A stretch of 64,000 nucleotides of DNA from positions 62,001 through 126,000 of the forward strand of contig RSEE01000124.1 in assembly GCA_003971905.1 (NCBI GenBank), written 5' to 3'. This document shows positions 11,353-21,892 of the stretch, in pieces. Position 1 is the first letter of the stretch. Each line of letters begins with the position of its first letter. The notes beneath the pieces were generated by a model. The model saw only the letters and a list, made by a program, of their open reading frames with translations, searched no databases and was not told the DNA's origin. This DNA is from Moniliella sp. 'wahieum' (lineage: Eukaryota; Basidiomycota; Moniliellomycetes; Moniliellales; Moniliellaceae). The position numbers were made by a program, and so were the translations under genes.

Positions 11353-11899
11353 GGCAGCGGGTGGGAGGGGCCGTGGGTGAGAGGCGATCCCAGCGGCGGT
11401 GGTGAGTTGGCGCCGACTGGACCTGAATTGTATGGGCGTGAATTCAGCCGCCCCGTTGAACATTCAAGTTCAGTGTCCAAGCGTCAAACTTCAAGCGCCC
11501 GAACCAGCGCCCAGACCATGCGCTCCGCTGACGTCAGCCCGCCCGCCGGGCACAGTCACGTGCGGAGGCTGCATTTGAAATGGGCAACTGGAAGGGCGCC
11601 CCGCTTTTGCAGGGCGGATGCATGATGATGACGCATGATGGATCCATTGCAATTGCAATACTTGATGCTGGCTTCTCGCGGCCATTTCTTCGGGCAGCGG
11701 AGCGGGCGGTGCGTGCGAGTGTGTCGGAGAGGTGCCGGGTGGTGGTGCGGCTGCTCCTGCTGCCACCCATGGTCCCTCGCCACCTCCTCGCCCGCTCGTC
11801 CACGGCGGCGGTCAGGCTGGTGTGGCCTCCGCCACGCGTGCTGCCGCGCCACAGCGACCGCCACGGCTGCCGTCGCAGCCGCCATGCCTACTGCGACGT
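11353..11899. promoter_or_regulatory. Divergent promoter VMA13 / MRF1 with TTCAA-type motifs
   Basis: About 550 bases separate the two starts. The stretch 11455-11495 carries GTTGAACATTCAAGTTCAG and later AAACTTCAAGC, part of a motif family seen in many intergenic regions of this window. A CACGTG lies at about 11559-11564, and a GCATGATGATGACGCATGATG run at 11619-11640. Part of the right half may be MRF1 5' coding sequence in another frame. Confidence 0.4.
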
Positions 11900-13312
11900 A
11901 TGTCCCCGCCCTGCCAGCTGCGCTCGCTGCACACGTCCGTTGTCGTGTCCAAGAAGGACGCAACGGGCGAAAGCTTGGCAGCGCGCTTCCCCGAACGCTT
12001 TGGATCCGACTCGGTGCTGAACGGGGTGGAGCGGCTTCTGCACGTGCGCGACGTTCTCCATGCCCAGGTACGTGCTTGTTCTCTTGGCATGTGCGGCGAC
12101 TGACTGGTACATGTCTGCCCCACCCCGCCCGCAGCAAGAAGCCAACCCTCATTCTGTCTCGGTATCAGCATCTCGTGCCCTCGGACTGATAGACCCTCTC
12201 TACTACCGGTACCAGGCATACGTCGATCTGGAGCGGCAGCAGGTACAGTCGGCGGAACTCGCCGCACAATCTGCCGCCGACGCGGACGAGGAGATGCGTG
12301 CGTTGGCAGAGGAGGAGGAGGGGCGGTAATCCAACGCTTGGCCGAAGAGCGCATGTCTATTCGCAGTCATATTATTTCCCTGTACGACGCACTATACAAA
12401 GCGGGTGTCCAGCTGATCAAGGCCCGCGCTAGCTCGGCCAGTGTGCGTGCCGACGTGACTACGGGCCTCACTGGTACCCGCGAAGTGCGCGCCGGCGTCG
12501 AACCAGAGGGCGTCATTGTCGAATGCCGCCCTGGTGTGGGCGGTGGCGAGGCAGGTCTGTTTACCAACCAGGTGGCTCGTATGCTGCAAAAATTCGCTAG
12601 CAATGCTGGCTGGCTGGTAGAATCATGTCCGCTACTCCTATGGAAGTCAGCACCACCACCCAGCAGAGCTCGGAAGCGATGAAGGAAGTGTTGATGCGCA
12701 TCACCGCCCCGCGCCGGCGAGGAAGGGAGGATCAACATCTACGAGCGAATGCGGTGGGAAGGAGGCGTTCACCGTGTCCAGCGCGTTCCGATCACCCAAA
12801 GCACGGGAAAGCTCCAAACCAGTACCATGGCTACCGTCGTGCTGCCCATCATGCCCGAACCAACCGAGAAGAGCGACGAATTCTATATTGATCCCAAGGA
12901 AGTTCGTGTCGAAACCATGCGCTCTTCTGGTGCCGGCGGGCAGCACGTCAACAAAACCGAAAGTGCCATTCGCCTCACGCACGAACCCACGGGCACCGTT
13001 GTGCGCATTGAGGACAGTCGTTCCCAGCACCAAAACCGTACCAAGGCGTGGATGGTTCTCCGGGCCCGTTTGCAAGAGCGTGTTCGCCAGGCCGAAATGG
13101 CAGATAGTGTGGCAATGCGCATCGAGCAGGTCCAGACCATGGACCGCTGGGACCGCATCCGCACCTACAACTTCCCTCAGTCCCGCGTCACTGACCACCG
13201 CGCTGGCATGTCAGTCAGCAACATTGGCTCCTTCATGAACGGCGACTTTGATGGCGACTGGGATCAACCCAGAGGCGGTTTGGCCATGTTTATGAGGAGT
13301 GTCGCCGGTTAG
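11900..13312 (+). CDS. MRF1: Mitochondrial peptide chain release factor 1
   Basis: MRF1 releases the nascent chain at stop codons on mitochondrial ribosomes. The class-1 GGQ motif is present in SSGAGGQHVNKTESAIRLTH, followed by SRSQHQNRTKAW and TDHRAGMSV. Earlier blocks are EVRAGVEPEGVIVECRPGVGGGEAGLF and MRWEGGVHRVQRVP. The frame start chosen is ATG 11900 (MSPPCQLRSLHTSVVVSKK, a presequence-like N-terminus). An upstream ATG at 11769 (MVPRHLLARSSTAAVRL) in another frame also looks like a targeting peptide and could be joined by an indel. An intron at about 12067-12134 (GTACGT to CCGCAG) joins LHAQ to QEANPHSV. Frame changes are needed near 12325, 12640 and 12735. The stop is TAG at 13310-13312. 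Confidence 0.9.
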
Positions 13313-13724
13313 ACCATGAGCAGAAGCTGGTCCAAATCCAGACCCTGTACAAACAAGTTCTTCAGGTCGTTCACAGTACCCATCCGGACACCCCAACGAC
13401 CTCATCCTAATGCAACTTCAAGGTAATATAACAAAGAAAGGATTATAGTATGTGTATAGGACGAGAAACTGCGGGAATAGAATACGATTCAATAAGGTTC
13501 TGTCCACATACCGGTCGGAAAATAAGAACGAAGAAAAGTGTTTGCGTGTCCAAGCGATCCTTCATCATGTAGACTACAGAGCATATCACGCTCGTACCGC
13601 GGGGGCATGCTCGGTTTTCGTACATCATATGAAGTGGTTGTGGAGGGCGGAGGCGTAGTTGCTAGTATTAGTTGTCGTGTAATAATAGGGGTCTGGGGCC
13701 CTCTGTTACTATAGAAACTAAGAT
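13313..13724. other. Intergenic, no gene seen
   Basis: About 410 bases, more AT-rich than the flanking genes, with no conserved reading frame on either strand. It may contain decayed remains of the transporter gene whose N-terminal stub follows on the minus strand. Confidence 0.3.
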
Positions 13725-13898
13725 TCAAAAGTCAACCGAATCGCATGTCCAGGCTACCATGCCAGTGAATAGGTAGATCCATTGTTTCAGCGTGAGCATC
13801 GCAGCCAACTTGATGGGGTTGTTGGAGGCCCCATGACGCTCGGCAAGGCGCTGCTCGCGCGTAGGCAGCTTAAAGAGCCCGTGGGTAATGTCGTACAT
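13725..13898 (-). pseudogene. N-terminal stub of a Jen1-like carboxylate transporter
   Basis: From ATG at 13896-13898 the minus strand encodes MYDITHGLFKLPTREQRLAE, a short linker, NPIKLAAMLTLKQWIYLFTG and MVAWTCDSVDF, then TGA at 13725-13727. This resembles the start of the Jen1 family of monocarboxylate/proton symporters, where a first membrane helix ends in a W-D-x-x-D-F type motif. Only about 57 codons remain, and no continuation with further membrane helices is seen downstream to 13440. It is therefore either a truncated relic or a first exon whose partner is lost from the assembly. The family call rests on one helix. Confidence 0.45.
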
Positions 13899-13921
13899 GC
13901 CGATAGAGGGGGTGTGGGGGC

Positions 13922-13967
13922 GGGTCGTGGGTCGTGGGTCGTGGGCGTAAAAAGGGGGGGGGGGGGG
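13922..13967. repeat. GGGTCGT tandem repeat followed by poly-G
   Basis: Three to four copies of GGGTCGT run directly into GGGCGTAAAAA and 14 consecutive G. The homopolymer length is probably unreliable. Confidence 0.75.
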
Positions 13968-15742
13968 TGTATATATGAGGGAGCGGATGGCCTGTGGGAG
14001 CTGGTTGCGGGTGGGATGCGGCTATAAGAGAGAGCGCACCACCATCCCCACACTCGGATTCGGACGGCACAATGTCCCATCAAGCCAGTGTGTGGGCTGG
14101 CCAGCCAGTATAGGACGATTATATCTCGTGCTCACGCGCTCAAGCGCTCACGCCTCGGCAGGCCTCCCTCCGTCTGCTGCCCAGCCCAACACACCGACAG
14201 CCCTGAATGGCGGGACCCTGCCCTGTCAGCACGCAGCCGTGTCCTGTCTTGCCACATACCAGGCGCGGTTGGGGTCCAACGGGCGGGATTTACTTGGTTG
14301 ACGTTTTTGAGTACTGCCTACTGCGTACACTCCTTAACTCACTACCCTTAGGCTCACAGGTGGGCGGATGAGCTCGAAGGGCGCTCTGGCCAGGCCCACT
14401 TCAAGCTTCAGGCTCAAGGCACTCGCCTCAGACCCTCAGGCGAGCCCTGTTGTGCCTCGCCAGTATCCTCCGGATTCTCCGTTCGCCCAGCCTGCAACCG
14501 CAGATCGCCACTGCTCCCCTGGACCTGTGCCTGATGCCCCGCACGGCTCCGCGCCAGTGCCTGCTTTTGTCCAGGCCTGCCCCCCATCGCATTGCAAGTA
14601 CGAGGTACTACGTAGCACGTAGGCTTTCGGGTAGTACATGGTATGCAAAAGGGTATACATGGTATGACATGATGACACTCTTAGATGGCAGGGATCTTAG
14701 TAGTTACTATCTACTAGTTACTATTGGCTACTAACTTGATCGATGATCCTAGGGGTTTTTTTTGTTCCGCCCCGCATGTTTCGCCCACAAGGCACGTACA
14801 CACGCGCCGTGCCTGGCGTCGAATATATTATCGCGGTGGCGAGGACGGGGCTGCTGCGGGTCGCGAACAGGACGACCGGGGAATAGAGTATCTGTACTGA
14901 GTACTGAGTATAACTGTATGAGTACGAGTCTCAGTACGGAGGTACGGAGGCATACTGAGGTACTGAGGCCCTATAGGAGCTTGGGGCTTGGGGCTTGGGC
15001 CTGAGCCTGAGGACAGATACGAGATGAGATCGATGATCAATTGACGACAAACTGAGGGAGATTGGCACGTGCACATATGTATGTATCCGACCGCCCAACC
15101 GCCTCTGTCTCCCTATCGGGGTCCGGCGACACGGTCATCATGCATCATCTGCATCATCGATCATCCACATCGAGCATCTTCCCCCATACACTCCTAGAGG
15201 TGCACCGTGCCTGTATGGTGGCCCTCTACCGACGCCAGTGAGTATACTGAGTGGGCGAATGGATAAGCGCATGGTGGATGATCGATGAGATCTGAGATCG
15301 GAGATCCGAGATCGAGGACCGCTCCTCAGCTCGGGGCCCCACCTGCGTACCTCCTGTGTCTTCCTGCGGCACAGTGCTTGGCCTGGGAAAAAGGCAGGAT
15401 CGAGGATACTACAGTGGGATCTAAGATGGCCCGCGGCGCTGCTCAATGGGAGAGCTAATCCAGGGAGCTATTTTGCTCACCGCACTCAGTGAGTACTTGC
15501 TTCATTTCCCCACCAACCCAGGGTGCGGTTCTTGGCACTCAGTTAAGTACCTAACCGTCACGCGTCAGGTACCTTTTATATATCAATCCCCCCCCTCTCT
15601 CTCTGAGATTTAACCTCCTTTCTCTCAAACCCCCCGTTAATCAATCTTAGTCATCCTAGATCTCTCCGGACCCACCCGCAGGTACCAGCACCTACGGGTA
15701 TCATTCGAAGCCACACGTCCATCCTCTGCATCATCAATCCCA

Positions 15743-15790
15743 ACATTCAAGCTTCAAGCTTCAGAGCTTCAGGCTTCAAGCTGCACGCCT
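15743..15790. repeat. TTCAAGC/TTCAGGC cluster
   Basis: Six near-copies of the heptamer TTCAAGC (also as TTCAGAGC and TTCAGGC) in 48 bases, overlapping HindIII-type AAGCTT palindromes. The same motif recurs across the window, including a pure array at 20647-20683. Confidence 0.7.
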
Positions 15791-16449
15791 GAGGATTCGT
15801 AAAAAGGGTGCAAAAGCCGGAGGGATATAGGAAACAGGAACGAAGGGGAGGGAGGAGGGGCAGCAAGGGTCTTCAAGCTTCAGCCTCTATTTGTTGAGAA
15901 TGGAACGGGTGTGCTCTCAAAAGCCTCAAGGTTCAAGCTTCAAGCCTGCTGCACCCACATCATCGACATCTTCTGATGAATTTGATGGATCCCCTGAACA
16001 ACCTGTGGTCCAACCCACGGTTCAGGCAGTTGAGGCTGGCAACTTTCGTATGGTTTAGTTTATAGTAGGGGTGAACTTGGTACAGTACACTGTCCATACC
16101 CGAGTTATACGAGAAACAGCCTGCAGGGTGTATAAGCATAGCAGACAAAAAACAAACACAAGGAGGCACAAGTGAGGCGGTGGAACGTGGATCCTACTAT
16201 CGTCTTACATACAAGATCCGACAAAACCTTAGATCTTACTACCGTAGGAAAAGAAAGGCAGATACGTACGTGGATCAGTGGCCCAGCAGGGCAATCCCGA
16301 CCCTGAGGTCTCAGCCTGACGCCTGTAGCCATCCCGATCAGGTCCAGGGCAGTCCACACAACGTAGGTGTTCTGTATAGCCAACAGCCTGTTGGGATACA
16401 TGAGAGCCAAAGCGGTAGGTAGCAAAGAGGAAAAGAAGATCGAGGTACC

Positions 16450-17149
16450 TGCAGTCCAGCAAAGTCGGTTCCGATTAACTCTTCTCGCGGCGTCTCGTCT
16501 TCGTAAACGACGGAGGGGAGAGAGTAGCCGAATCCGATACGCGCCCAGTGGCGAAACAGGGTGTGCGTCCCCGTTCAACGTTCAACGAAGGGGAAGACAC
16601 AAAGCGGTGATGGTCGTAGCGTCCCAACAGAAATAAAACCCGGGCTAGGTCGCGGGTTGGGCTCCAGCGCCCAATGGCACCGGAATCGTCCCGACGGGTA
16701 GGCTGTGTTTTTATGGTCGATTGCGGCGACATTCTACCTGTATATAACAGACACGAGGGGCAAACTTGGCGGCGAATTGGGTGACCAGCCATTAGTAGTG
16801 GGAGAGCAACTTTTGTTGGCGAGAAGCAAAACCGGTACACGGCACGATGAGCAGGTGTATAGGCGATGCGAAAGATCGAGCGCAGGGTCGTATCCGTCTT
16901 AGCGGGAGGTACCAAAGACACGGAAGAGCACGAGGACGTACTTGGCAGTGGCGACGCTGGCAACACCGAGGAAGAACTGGAGGGCGTTACCGGACCTGGA
17001 GGATGTACATGTATATAGCTGATGGTGAAGACAAAAAGCCGTCTTGGGATTGAGACCGCGGACCGACTGGGCTTCGCGGATGCGCTGACGGACGAGGTAG
17101 GGGTGATGTCGACGTGGATCAGGTTGCCGAGGAAGCGGGAGAAGTTCAT
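16450..17149 (-). CDS. Possible HDEL/KDEL receptor Erd2, degenerate or many-exon
   Basis: From ATG at 17147-17149 the minus strand reads MNFSRFLGNLIHV. With small frame changes it continues REAQSVRGLNPKT, VFTISYIHV and GNALQFFLGVASVATAKYVL. These line up with the Erd2 order: RFLGDLSHL, SCRGISLKT, VFVTRYLDL and a third membrane helix. Further down, YDPALD and LGAYR (near 16540) echo later Erd2 blocks. The C-terminal membrane segments and a clean stop could not be read. Erd2 retrieves luminal ER proteins from the Golgi. I am fairly confident of coding sequence at the start, unsure of the family, and cannot set the 3' end; several GT-AG introns are likely. Confidence 0.4.
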
Positions 17150-17476
17150 GGGCAATGGGATCCGGGGTGGGGGGGTCGCACCAGTAGATACACCCAAACT
17201 GCGGGGTGTCCGTCGCGGGAGCCGTGTGCTGTGTAAAGTCACAGGGGAGCAACAGCGTGGGGCTAGGGTTAACCCTAGTGCGCCTCCGCGTTTCTGCTAC
17301 CCGCTTGTATCCCACTGTTTTCTGTCTCGCCGTTGTTCAGCTGAACGCTGCGTTGCTGAGCGCCGTCCCCCCATCGCACCCCCGACTGCTTCCTCAACCT
17401 ATATAGACCATCCGCTACGCTCGCCGCCGACCCATCGCAAATGTGATCGATCGGACCCTCGCACTACCACGCCAGA

Positions 17477-19150
17477 CTAGTCGTCGTCCCAGTTGGGGTT
17501 CTGCTTCGGCGCCTTGATGCCCGCCGGCTTGGCCATGATGATCGAGTCTACGTTGAGCACCGAGATGGCGGCACCAAGTAGCGTACTTGATCGCCCACAG
17601 CTTGGCCGACAGCGCATCCAGCACGCCTGCCTTGGTTGCCGACGTTACGCCCGTGTCATCGTTGTTGTCAATGTCCACCCACCTCGGCCTTGCCGTCCTG
17701 GTGCGCGGCATACAAGCGCGCAATCACCTCGGTCGCGTCCAGCCCGGCGTTCTCCGACAACGTCCGTGGCACCACCTCCAACGCCGCGCCAAAGCGCTTA
17801 ATTGCATGCTGCGCAAGCCCGGGCGTGCGTTCCCCCAGCTTGGTCACCACCTGTGCCAACTCAATCTCCGTCGCACCTGCCCCAGGCACCAGGCGGGCGT
17901 CCTTGGTAAGCGACTTGACCACATTCACACCATCGTCAATCGCCCGCTCCACATCGTCCAGCACATTCGACGTGGCACCACGCAAAACGATCGTAGCCAT
18001 TTTCGGTTTGGCCTTGCCCCCAGCCCTTGTGGGTCTTGGCGGAAGACAGTGACTCGGTCCCCACCAATCTCAACCACCTCGATGGCGTCGATCCAGCCAG
18101 CCTCCTCGGGCAGGGGCGCACCAAGCCGCGCAAGCGGCGTCGCACCCACCAAACGCGCCAGACGCGCCACCTCGAACTTGGACAGGACCTTGATACAGAG
18201 AATGTTGTATCGGTTGAGGTAGTGGAGCGCCAACTCGCCCACAGAAGATTGAGACACCACCACCTTCACCCCTGCATCGGCAATTTCCTTGATGGCCTTC
18301 TCCAGCTGTGCCTCTTCGCCCGCCGAAAAGGCTTGGAGCTCTTTTGCGTTGTGCAGCAGGACCGTCCCTTTGGTCTCTGTCTGGCTAATATCGATCCCCT
18401 GGGTAAAGATAGCCACCTTACCTCCCTTGGGAAGGGCGCGTACTGAGCCTTCGGGTGTTTACCAAATACCATGCCGCGTAAGACTTGCGACTGCGCCAGC
18501 GATGCACCCAGAATCTTAACCACCCGCACATTGTCCACATTAAACCCAGCGAGCGATGGCTTGGTCTTGTTCCCGTCCGGTAGGACAAGAGAGATAGCCT
18601 GAGCAACGAGCGGAGCAAGGAGCGTCTCGTTGCCATACTGTTTGCTTGCTAGAACGGGCTGGATGGCCGTGGTGAGGGACTCAAACCGTCGGTGGGGACG
18701 CCAACTGCGCCACCGAAAGTTCTTCCAACGCTGCCAGCGCAGCGTCCCGCGCCGTCTCGTACCGGCAATAATCTCGCTCGGGTGGAGACCAAGCGTGACG
18801 AGCGCTTCGGCCTTCTTGAGCAGTTCACCAGCCAAGATCAAAACCGTGTTCGTTGCATCGCCCATCTCGGCCTCTTGTTGTTGCGAGGCCATGACAAGGA
18901 GTTTCGCAGCGGGATGAACGACTTCGAGTTCGCGAACGATGGTGGCAGCGTCCGAGGTGACAAAGAGGCGCTCCAGATGGTTGATGACCATCTTGTTGCG
19001 GCCATTGGGGCCAAAGGAAGTACGCACAATCTCACACAGCTCTGTGACGGCAGTGATGTTGCGCAGCACGGCATCTTCAATGCCCGAGTACTGTTTGTAC
19101 CCCTCTTTGAACAGCTGCGGACCGCCCGCACGGGGAACTTTGGGAATGGC
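17477..19150 (-). CDS. CCT8: T-complex protein 1 subunit theta
   Basis: CCT8 is one of eight subunits of the cytosolic chaperonin that folds actin and tubulin. The N-terminal block is PKVPRAGGPQLFKEGYKQYS. ATP-site sequences follow: EIVRTSFGPNGRNKMV and MGDATNTVLILAGELL, the theta-type variant of the GDGT loop. The middle reads AIFTQGIDISQTETKGTVLL and the equatorial C-terminal part DARLVPGAGATEIELAQVV. The protein ends in PKQNPNWDDD with TAG at 17477-17479. Frame changes near 17560, 18020, 18415 and 18740 are required and each restores the family sequence. No in-frame ATG precedes PKVPRAGG; a possible acceptor (CCAAAG) suggests a short upstream exon. The start given is the first supported codon. 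Confidence 0.9.
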
Positions 19151-19548
19151 GGCGGAAGGAGAGAAGGTGGTGGGAGGCCAAGCAGGAGGAGAGCGCCACG
19201 CAGCACGTTGCCCGCCGCGTCTCTCCGCTCTTCCTGGCCGCGCCGAAGCACACAGAACCCGCGCCACCGGAATTGGGTCTCTGGTTCCGCCCCAGCCGGT
19301 TCGCCCCCCTTGCAACGTTCAAGAATGGGTGTTATGCATGTTATCGATTATCATGTTCAGCGTTCGTTCAAATTTCAGGCTTTCAGACGATGGTGCGATT
19401 GCAACTTTCAAACTCAGGTCTCTGCCTCCGTCCAGCCGACCATCTATCCTTCCATCTCCCCCCCCAGTCTTTGTACGATCGATCCTTGTGCAGACATGCA
19501 GAATTCGCATCCCATCCGCTCGGCCGGCGCTCCTCCGCCCCATTCATC
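19151..19548. promoter_or_regulatory. CCT8 upstream region with TTCAA-type motifs
   Basis: About 400 bases between two minus-strand genes. It contains AACGTTCAAGAATGG (about 19313-19327), GTTCAGCGTTCGTTCAAATT and ACTTTCAAACTC within 100 bases, then a C-run at 19460-19467. This is presumably the CCT8 promoter and the cyanase 3' flank. Confidence 0.45.
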
Positions 19549-20130
19549 TCACCAGCGCTTGTAAGGAAGGAACTTGCCCGACAGCGTGATCTTGACCCGA
19601 TCCCCGCAGGGTTCTCCTCCTTCTCCACCGACCCTTCAAAGTCAATCGCACTCATGATGCCATCGCCAAACTTTTCGTGGATAATGTTCTTGATCGGGTA
19701 CCCATACACATGACGATTTCCTGTAGCCGGACAATCACCGGATCTACATCCCCCCCCCACCCATCGTGCACCATGCGTCAGCCAATTAGCAAAAGCCCAC
19801 TGCACGAGACCAACCAGCACAAATGATAGGCTTCAACGTACCTTTCGGAGGGTTTTCGCCGAGTCCGCGATCGGGGTAATATTCCGATCCAAGCGACGCT
19901 TCCAAGTACTCATACCGCACGTCCAGCACTTGGCTCAGTTTTTCCAAATCTTCCTTGGTCGGCTTGGCTTGGCCATAAAAGATGGCAGCCGTGTACAGCT
20001 CGTTGCGGCCGAGCTGCTTGGCAATCGCCTCAAACGACAGCTTCTTACGCTTCTTGGCATCCGACAAGGTGGTGAAGATCGACGGAAGCTCGGTCAGCAC
20101 CTTGGGGCGGCTGGGAGTCGCGTTGCTCAT
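19549..20130 (-). CDS. CYN1: Cyanate hydratase (cyanase)
   Basis: Cyanase converts cyanate plus bicarbonate to ammonia and carbon dioxide. The start is [19 protein letters not shown] (ATG 20128-20130). An N-terminal helical domain ([35 protein letters not shown]) is followed by the catalytic C-terminal domain. An intron at 19744-19841 (98 nt, GTACGT donor) joins PPK to [11 protein letters not shown]. The active-site residues are all visible: Arg and Glu in VRLQE, and Ser in [10 protein letters not shown]. One base is missing in the GGGG run near 19610; allowing for it gives the usual ending [10 protein letters not shown] and TGA at 19549-19551. Cyanases are common in fungi, so presence alone is not evidence of recent transfer. 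Confidence 0.93.
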
Positions 20131-20482
20131 GGCTCTTGTTGTGTCGCAACCGGCGTGGGAAGTGATAGGGATTCCAGAGGGGTACACCACGGTAGTGGAG
20201 GTGGGAGGTAAGGGTGTTGGTGGACCAAAGAGATGTCGCTTGGACCAACGTGTGGAGGAAGAAGAAGAAGAGAGGCAGGCGGTCGAGCGAAGATCAAGAG
20301 GAGAGGGGATGATCGATGGGGGAGATCGGGGACCGTACCCCAACCTGGCTCACTTGTAAGTGGCTGACCCGGCCCGCTGAGCGGCTGAGCGAGCGGCTCA
20401 GGCTGCGCTCAGCGGTCCCGGGGGGACCGTGCACACTGTTTAAGCCCGCGTTAACCCCAGCCGGGCGCTTGGCCAGGCAAGC

Positions 20483-20532
20483 CTCTCAGTACTCTCAGTT
20501 CTCAGTCTCAGTTCTCAGATCTCACGATCTCA
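20483..20532. repeat. TCTCAG short tandem array
   Basis: Seven copies of TCTCAG spaced by one to four bases, some as GTTCTCAG. Confidence 0.7.
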
Positions 20533-20646
20533 GTGCGCTCCGTTGCAGCGCACCGAGGTCGTACTCGCCTTTGTCTTGGCGGCGGGCACAAATTCAACTT
20601 TCAAGGGAGACCCGCTGAGGTAACCAAGTGCGTGTGTCAGTCCTAG

Positions 20647-20683
20647 TCAAGCTTCAAGCTTCAAGCTTCAAGCTTCAAGCTTC
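20647..20683. repeat. TTCAAGC heptamer array
   Basis: Five perfect tandem copies of the 7-mer TTCAAGC. This is the cleanest example of a motif scattered through intergenic DNA of the window. The unit contains AAGCTT, so each junction is a small palindrome. Confidence 0.85.
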
Positions 20684-20865
20684 CCTTCGGCTGCTCAGCC
20701 GCTCAGCGAGTAACTGGTCCCCCTCGAGCGGATAGGGTTCGCGGGGTTCGCTGGGTTACATAAGCACAGGCTCGGTTTACCGAAATTTCTCCGGCGGCGA
20801 CTCGCAGAAAGCACGGAGAAGACGAGCGTGTCTCCACCGCCTCGCCCACCGTCGCCTGAACAACT

Positions 20866-21880
20866 GGTCCGGCTACACTCTCTGCGTCATTGGCGCCGGC
20901 ACGATGGCGTTGCCATCCTCTCGGGCGTGCTGGAAGCCAAGCGGGAGGTGCAAAAGTCGAGCCCGGTCCAGCAGGGCGACGTGTCGTTGGCCTCGAGCTT
21001 GACGGAGGAGGAGTTGCACCAGCTGCCGTCGTCCTTTCTTGCGTGCGTTAACCGTGCCGAGTCGGGCGGGCACTGCGCAAGCTCTTGGACCGCGAGGGGT
21101 ACTTTGAAGTGGAGGTCGTGGTGAAAGGCAATGTCCAGGCAGCTGAGCGTGCCGACGTCGTCCTCTTGGCTGTCAAACCTCACTTTCTCGCCGAGGTGAT
21201 GCAAGACCTGGGATGAAGGAAGCGCTGGACGGAAAATTGGTCATTCCATTGCTGCGGGGTCCGGATTGATCAGATGAAGCAATGGGTTACACCAGCTACC
21301 AAGGTGGTTCGTGCCATGCCCAACACCCCCTCCAAAATCCGCGAAGGCATGACCGTCCTCACCCCCTTGCCCCCGAACCCGGATGGTACACCCAACAAAT
21401 TCGATCGCGCCATCCTCTTGTCCATCTTTACTGCAATTGGACGGGCTCGGTTCCTCGAGGAGAAGCATTTTGATGCCTCTACCGCCTTGGCTGGCTCGGG
21501 CCCTGCATTTGCCTGTGTCTTCCTCGAGGCCATGGCAGATGGCGGGGTTATGATGGGTCTTCCTCGTGCAGAGGCATTGGAACTGGCCGCCCAATCGATG
21601 CAGGGCGCTGCGAGGATGGTGTTGCAATCGGGAATGCATCCAGCTGCTCTCAAGGATAGTGTGACCAGTACGTTTCTCCCCATGTCTTTGTTTTTGTTTT
21701 GTTTTTTTTGTCTACTTTTGTGGTGGACCCATCTAACTTCTGTAACTTTGCTTAGCGCCTGGCGGATGCACCATTGCGGGCCTACTTAACCTCGAGGATG
21801 GGCGCGTGCGGTCCACAGTCGCTCGTACCATCCAGGCTGCGACGGAACATGCTGCTGGTCTGGGTCAGAGCAAGAAGTAA
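20866..21880 (+). CDS. PRO3: Pyrroline-5-carboxylate reductase
   Basis: The enzyme reduces pyrroline-5-carboxylate to proline with NAD(P)H. The Rossmann start SGYTLCVIGAGTM is followed, after a frame change, by GVAILSGVLEAK. Then come RADVVLLAVKPHFLAEVM, KVVRAMPNTPSKIREGMTVL, FDASTALAGSGPAFACVFLE and ADGGVMMGLPRAEALELAAQ, all family blocks. An intron at 21668-21755 joins DSVT to TPGGCTIAGLLNLEDG, the signature near the C-terminus. The stop is TAA at 21878-21880. No in-frame ATG is visible before SGYTLC, so the start is lost to an indel or lies in an upstream exon. Other frame changes are near 20920, 21050, 21215 and 21270. Confidence 0.88.
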
Positions 21881-21892
21881 TGGAACAGCAGG

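Larger units (their letters stand above)
13899..16449. other. Gene-free repeat-rich interval
   Basis: About 2.5 kb without a convincing gene. It holds a GGGTCGT triplet repeat at about 13922-13946, a run of 14 G at 13954-13967 next to a TATATA, ACTGAG/GTAC repeats at 14885-14970, direct repeats of TACTA around 14697-14735, a pyrimidine tract at 15590-15635, and several TTCAAGC arrays (15743-15790, 15870-15950). Many ATGATC/GATGATC boxes occur at 15000-15320. It has the look of a low-constraint intergenic region. Confidence 0.45.
20131..20865. promoter_or_regulatory. Divergent interval cyanase / P5C reductase with repeats
   Basis: About 730 bases. It carries a TCTCAG-rich array (20483-20532), a CCGCTGAGCGGCTGAGCGAG imperfect repeat at 20375-20400 with a second CAGCCGCTCAGCGAG at 20695-20712, and a pure TTCAAGC array (20647-20683). 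No coding sequence is evident except perhaps the unread 5' end of the reductase. Confidence 0.45.

Noticed and set aside
16705..16902. Plus-strand FYLYITDTRGKLGG resembling the C-terminus of the HDEL receptor
   Set aside because: It is on the opposite strand from the N-terminal match and isolated, so it is probably chance.
19549..20130. Cyanase as a recent horizontal transfer
   Set aside because: Cyanases are widespread in fungi, and this copy has an ordinary spliceosomal intron.
20647..20683. TTCAAGC array as a possible CRISPR or telomeric repeat
   Set aside because: Units are contiguous 7-mers without spacers, in a fungal genome, and do not match fungal telomere repeats.
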